Part shown: piece by piece, positions 62,016-64,000 of the stretch | How the letters are laid out: each line of letters begins with the position of its first letter | Numbering within the stretch: the stretch's first letter is position 1 | Assembly (NCBI GenBank): GCA_003134685.1 | Contig: PLCA01000016.1 | Location: 237,988 to 301,987, forward strand | DNA: 64,000 nt | Direction: 5' to 3' | From: Gemmatimonadota bacterium | Lineage (GTDB): Bacteria > Gemmatimonadota > Gemmatimonadetes > Gemmatimonadales > Gemmatimonadaceae | Program-made: the position numbers and the translations under genes | The notes under the pieces: model-generated | Seen by the model: the letters and a program-made list of their open reading frames with translations, nothing else | The model's database searches: none | What the model was told of the DNA's origin: nothing

Positions 62016-62723
62016 ATGCAACCGGTCGTAGAAGGTTCGCCGCGCCCCACTGCGCGGACCATCGGCGTCGTTTATCTGCTCTACTTCCTGACGTCAGTCT
62101 TCGGCGCACTTCTAATGAAGGGAGTGGTGGTCCCCACCGACGCCGTGGCGACGGCACAAAACCTCCTCGCCCACGAGTCCTTGTACCGATCCGGTTGGGA
62201 GGTCGGCCTGGTCGCGAACGCGTTGTACATCGCGGTGACCGCGCTTTTCTATGGCTTGCTCGCGCCGGTGAACCGGAGTCTGGCGATGATGATGGCGTTC
62301 TTCAGCCTTTTGGGGTGCACCGTTCAGATCTTCGGCGGCCTCCTGCAGCTGGCCCCTCTCACCATTCTGGGAGACACCCAATTGGCGGGGGCTTTCACGG
62401 TCGCCCAGCTGCGGACGGCGGCGCTGCTGTCTTTCAAGCTCTACCCGCTGGTCTTCTACATCTCTCTGGTCCTCTTTGCGCTGTTCGACTCTTTGCTCGG
62501 GTATCTGATTTACAAGTCGACCTTTCTCCCGCGCTTTATTGGAGTGTGGTTCATGATTGCGGGTGTGGTCGGGCTCACCTTTCTCTGGCCGCCGCTGGCA
62601 CTTCCACTAAGGTTCGTCATAATACCGGTCGGTGGCCTCGCGGAAATCGTCCTGATGCTTTGGCTGATCGTGAAAGGTGTGGAAGTTTCGAGGTGGCGGG
62701 AAAAAGCAGGCGCTCCTCTCTAG
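62016..62723 (+). CDS. DUF4386-family membrane protein 4
   Basis: A 235-residue protein with LYFLTSVFGALLMKG, FYGLLAPVNRSLAMMMAFF and GGLAEIVLMLWLIVKGVEV, the family pattern. It resembles gene 2 (57362) more than genes 1 and 3. The ATG at 62016 fits the first helix; an upstream frame start at 61959 is less likely. The function is unknown. Confidence 0.87.
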   Translation: MQPVVEGSPRPTARTIGVVYLLYFLTSVFGALLMKGVVVPTDAVATAQNLLAHESLYRSGWEVGLVANALYIAVTALFYGLLAPVNRSLAMMMAFFSLLGCTVQIFGGLLQLAPLTILGDTQLAGAFTVAQLRTAALLSFKLYPLVFYISLVLFALFDSLLGYLIYKSTFLPRFIGVWFMIAGVVGLTFLWPPLALPLRFVIIPVGGLAEIVLMLWLIVKGVEVSRWREKAGAPL

Positions 62724-62748
62724 CGGTCAGCGACTGGCAGCGAGCCGC

Positions 62749-62883
62749 CTACTCGAGCGTGTGGGTTGCAGCGACCAGGTCATCAAGTGCCGCGAGGAAG
62801 GCGGCCGCGCGGGACGGTGAGAGTCGCCCGAGAAGTGCCGACTTCAGTTCCGCGCGGATCTCGCAGGCATCCTGGAGAAGCAT
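62749..62883 (-). pseudogene. Possible MarR-type C-terminal remnant
   Basis: A 44-residue frame on the minus strand (ending RLSPSRAAAFLAALDDLVAA then THTLE) resembles the last two helices of MarR-family regulators. The same frame has a TGA 12 codons upstream, and no DNA-binding domain is present. 62724-63137 contains nothing else that I can assign. Confidence 0.3.
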
Positions 62884-63137
62884 CACGTCACTCTGGGTCT
62901 GGTGTTTTCACTCGTGAAGACCGGCGTTGCCTACCTGCCGAGTCACGACCTGCAGTCACTCGCCCGTCGTTAATGGCGCGATGCTTTCGTTTGAAGTTCG
63001 GCCGTGGAGTTGGTCAGGACGAAGGCGGCAGTCCGGATGTGCCCAGGTAAATCGAGGGCCGGAGTAACGCTTTGAGCGTCTGCAACTATCCTGACTCGGT
63101 TTCAATTTCCCTGCACGGCGCGTATTCTAAGATTGAA

Positions 63138-64000
63138 ATGAGCTCCGATGAGCAGTCAGTCGAACGCGGGTCGGCTTTGGGAGTCGACGGGCTTGCCCGT
63201 CTGGACGTCGTGCTTCGCCAAAACGAGCTCGAGTGGCGCCACATCACCGATGCGATTGCGGTGAATGTCGTCGTTCAGAGCACGACGGGTACGTGTCTGT
63301 TTGCCAACCGTACCGCGCTCGAGTATTGGGGACTCAAACTCGATGACGTGATGGTCGCCAACTACCGTGCTCCGATTCACCCGGATGATGCCGCCCAGAT
63401 GTACGCCCGGCGCCAGGAAGGGTTGGCGAAAGGGATCCCATTCGAGAACGAGTTGCGCTCGCGGCGACAGGACGGAGAGTACCGCTGGTTCCTCTGGCGC
63501 TACATCCCCGTCAGCGACGAGCAGGGACAAATCGTGCGCTGGTACGTTACCGGCACCGACATCGACGATCGCAAGCGCGCCGAAGATCGCATGCGCAACG
63601 AAACTTTCGCCCTGCGCGAAGACATTGACCGCGCTTCGATGTTCGAGGAGATCGTCGGCTCCTCGCACGCACTCCAACGTGTTCTCACACAAGTCACAAA
63701 AGTCGCCCACACCGACGCCACGGTCCTCATACTCGGCGAGACCGGAACCGGCAAAGAGCTGGTCGCTCGCGCCATTCACAAGAGATCGCGCCGAGCGGGC
63801 GGAGCGTTCATTCTCGTGAACTGCGCGGCAATTCCGCCTTCGCTCATCGCGTCCGAGCTGTTCGGACACGAGAAAGGCGCGTTCACTGGCGCCCTGCAGC
63901 GGCGACTCGGACGGTTCGAGGCAGCCGATCGCGGCACGATCTTCCTCGACGAAATCGGCGAGCTGCCACCTGAGGCGCAGGTCGCGCTGCTGCGCGTGCT
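63138..64000 (+). CDS. PAS-domain sigma-54-dependent activator, 5' part
   Basis: The gene runs off the window after 287 codons. An N-terminal PAS/PAC domain ([21 protein letters not shown], then [19 protein letters not shown], ending [18 protein letters not shown]) is followed by a linker and the AAA+ module: Walker [16 protein letters not shown], the sigma-54-contacting GAFTGA loop in [13 protein letters not shown], and Walker [15 protein letters not shown]-terminal Fis-type helix-turn-helix would be expected beyond the window. The gene is likely to be a sensor-activator responding to a ligand or redox signal through the PAS domain. Confidence 0.93.
   Translation, partial: MSSDEQSVERGSALGVDGLARLDVVLRQNELEWRHITDAIAVNVVVQSTTGTCLFANRTALEYWGLKLDDVMVANYRAPIHPDDAAQMYARRQEGLAKGIPFENELRSRRQDGEYRWFLWRYIPVSDEQGQIVRWYVTGTDIDDRKRAEDRMRNETFALREDIDRASMFEEIVGSSHALQRVLTQVTKVAHTDATVLILGETGTGKELVARAIHKRSRRAGGAFILVNCAAIPPSLIASELFGHEKGAFTGALQRRLGRFEAADRGTIFLDEIGELPPEAQVALLRV

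Overview
This is a GC-rich bacterial chromosome segment. Gene content suggests Gemmatimonadota or a nearby lineage: a sortilin/BNR-repeat exoprotein, an Omp85 protein, three DUF4386 membrane proteins and many secreted hydrolases. No rRNA or marker gene is present, so the assignment is an inference. I saw no tRNA, rRNA or CRISPR array, and no convincing Rho-independent terminator.

1-18.7 kb is housekeeping. It holds a glycosyltransferase and gamma-glutamyl hydrolase pair, an Omp85 outer-membrane protein, and two stacked peptide importers: a POT symporter, and a five-gene ABC system that follows lipoate ligase in one minus-strand run. Next come glycine decarboxylase, an isochorismatase-fold protein, lipoyl carrier protein GcvH, CoaE and thymidine kinase. 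A degenerate DEAD-box-like protein follows; it keeps a DbpA-type RNA-binding domain but has lost its ATPase motifs.

18.8-27.5 kb is a tightly coupled plus-strand operon: Lrp-like RAM domain, NurA-like nuclease, HerA ATPase, an exported protein, Mre11/SbcD, Rad50/SbcC and an acetyltransferase. This is the archaeal-type end-resection set (nurA-herA-mre11-rad50) in one bacterial transcription unit.

27.7-38.1 kb is the main discovery, an integron gene-cassette array. Eleven complete attC sites share one sequence family, a 3' half-site and an IS-interrupted site are also present, and a degenerate site marks the left edge. Cassette genes are mostly plus-strand, and about two thirds of their products look exported or membrane-bound. 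No integron integrase or convincing attI lies in the window, so this is a cassette array lacking an integrase (CALIN). In the circular form, the R'' of each cassette pairs exactly with the R' half-site at its own start, apart from one. Two IS3-like remnants sit at the same nucleotide in two different attC sites. Fossil attC pieces continue to 44.45 kb.

38.2-64 kb is a mosaic: a sortilin-like exoprotein, an ArsR-SRPBCC-RibD-like operon with a palindromic operator, a PD40 lipoprotein and a GH78 rhamnosidase. A carboxypeptidase-regulatory-domain protein follows, flanked by a 50-bp duplication of the end of the rhamnosidase gene. Then come DoxX, a cytochrome c and an FAD monooxygenase, GNAT and aldo-keto reductase genes, a GH30 glucosylceramidase, three DUF4386 genes with a shared upstream motif, an S41 peptidase, a di-heme peroxidase, and the start of a PAS sigma-54 activator cut by the window edge.
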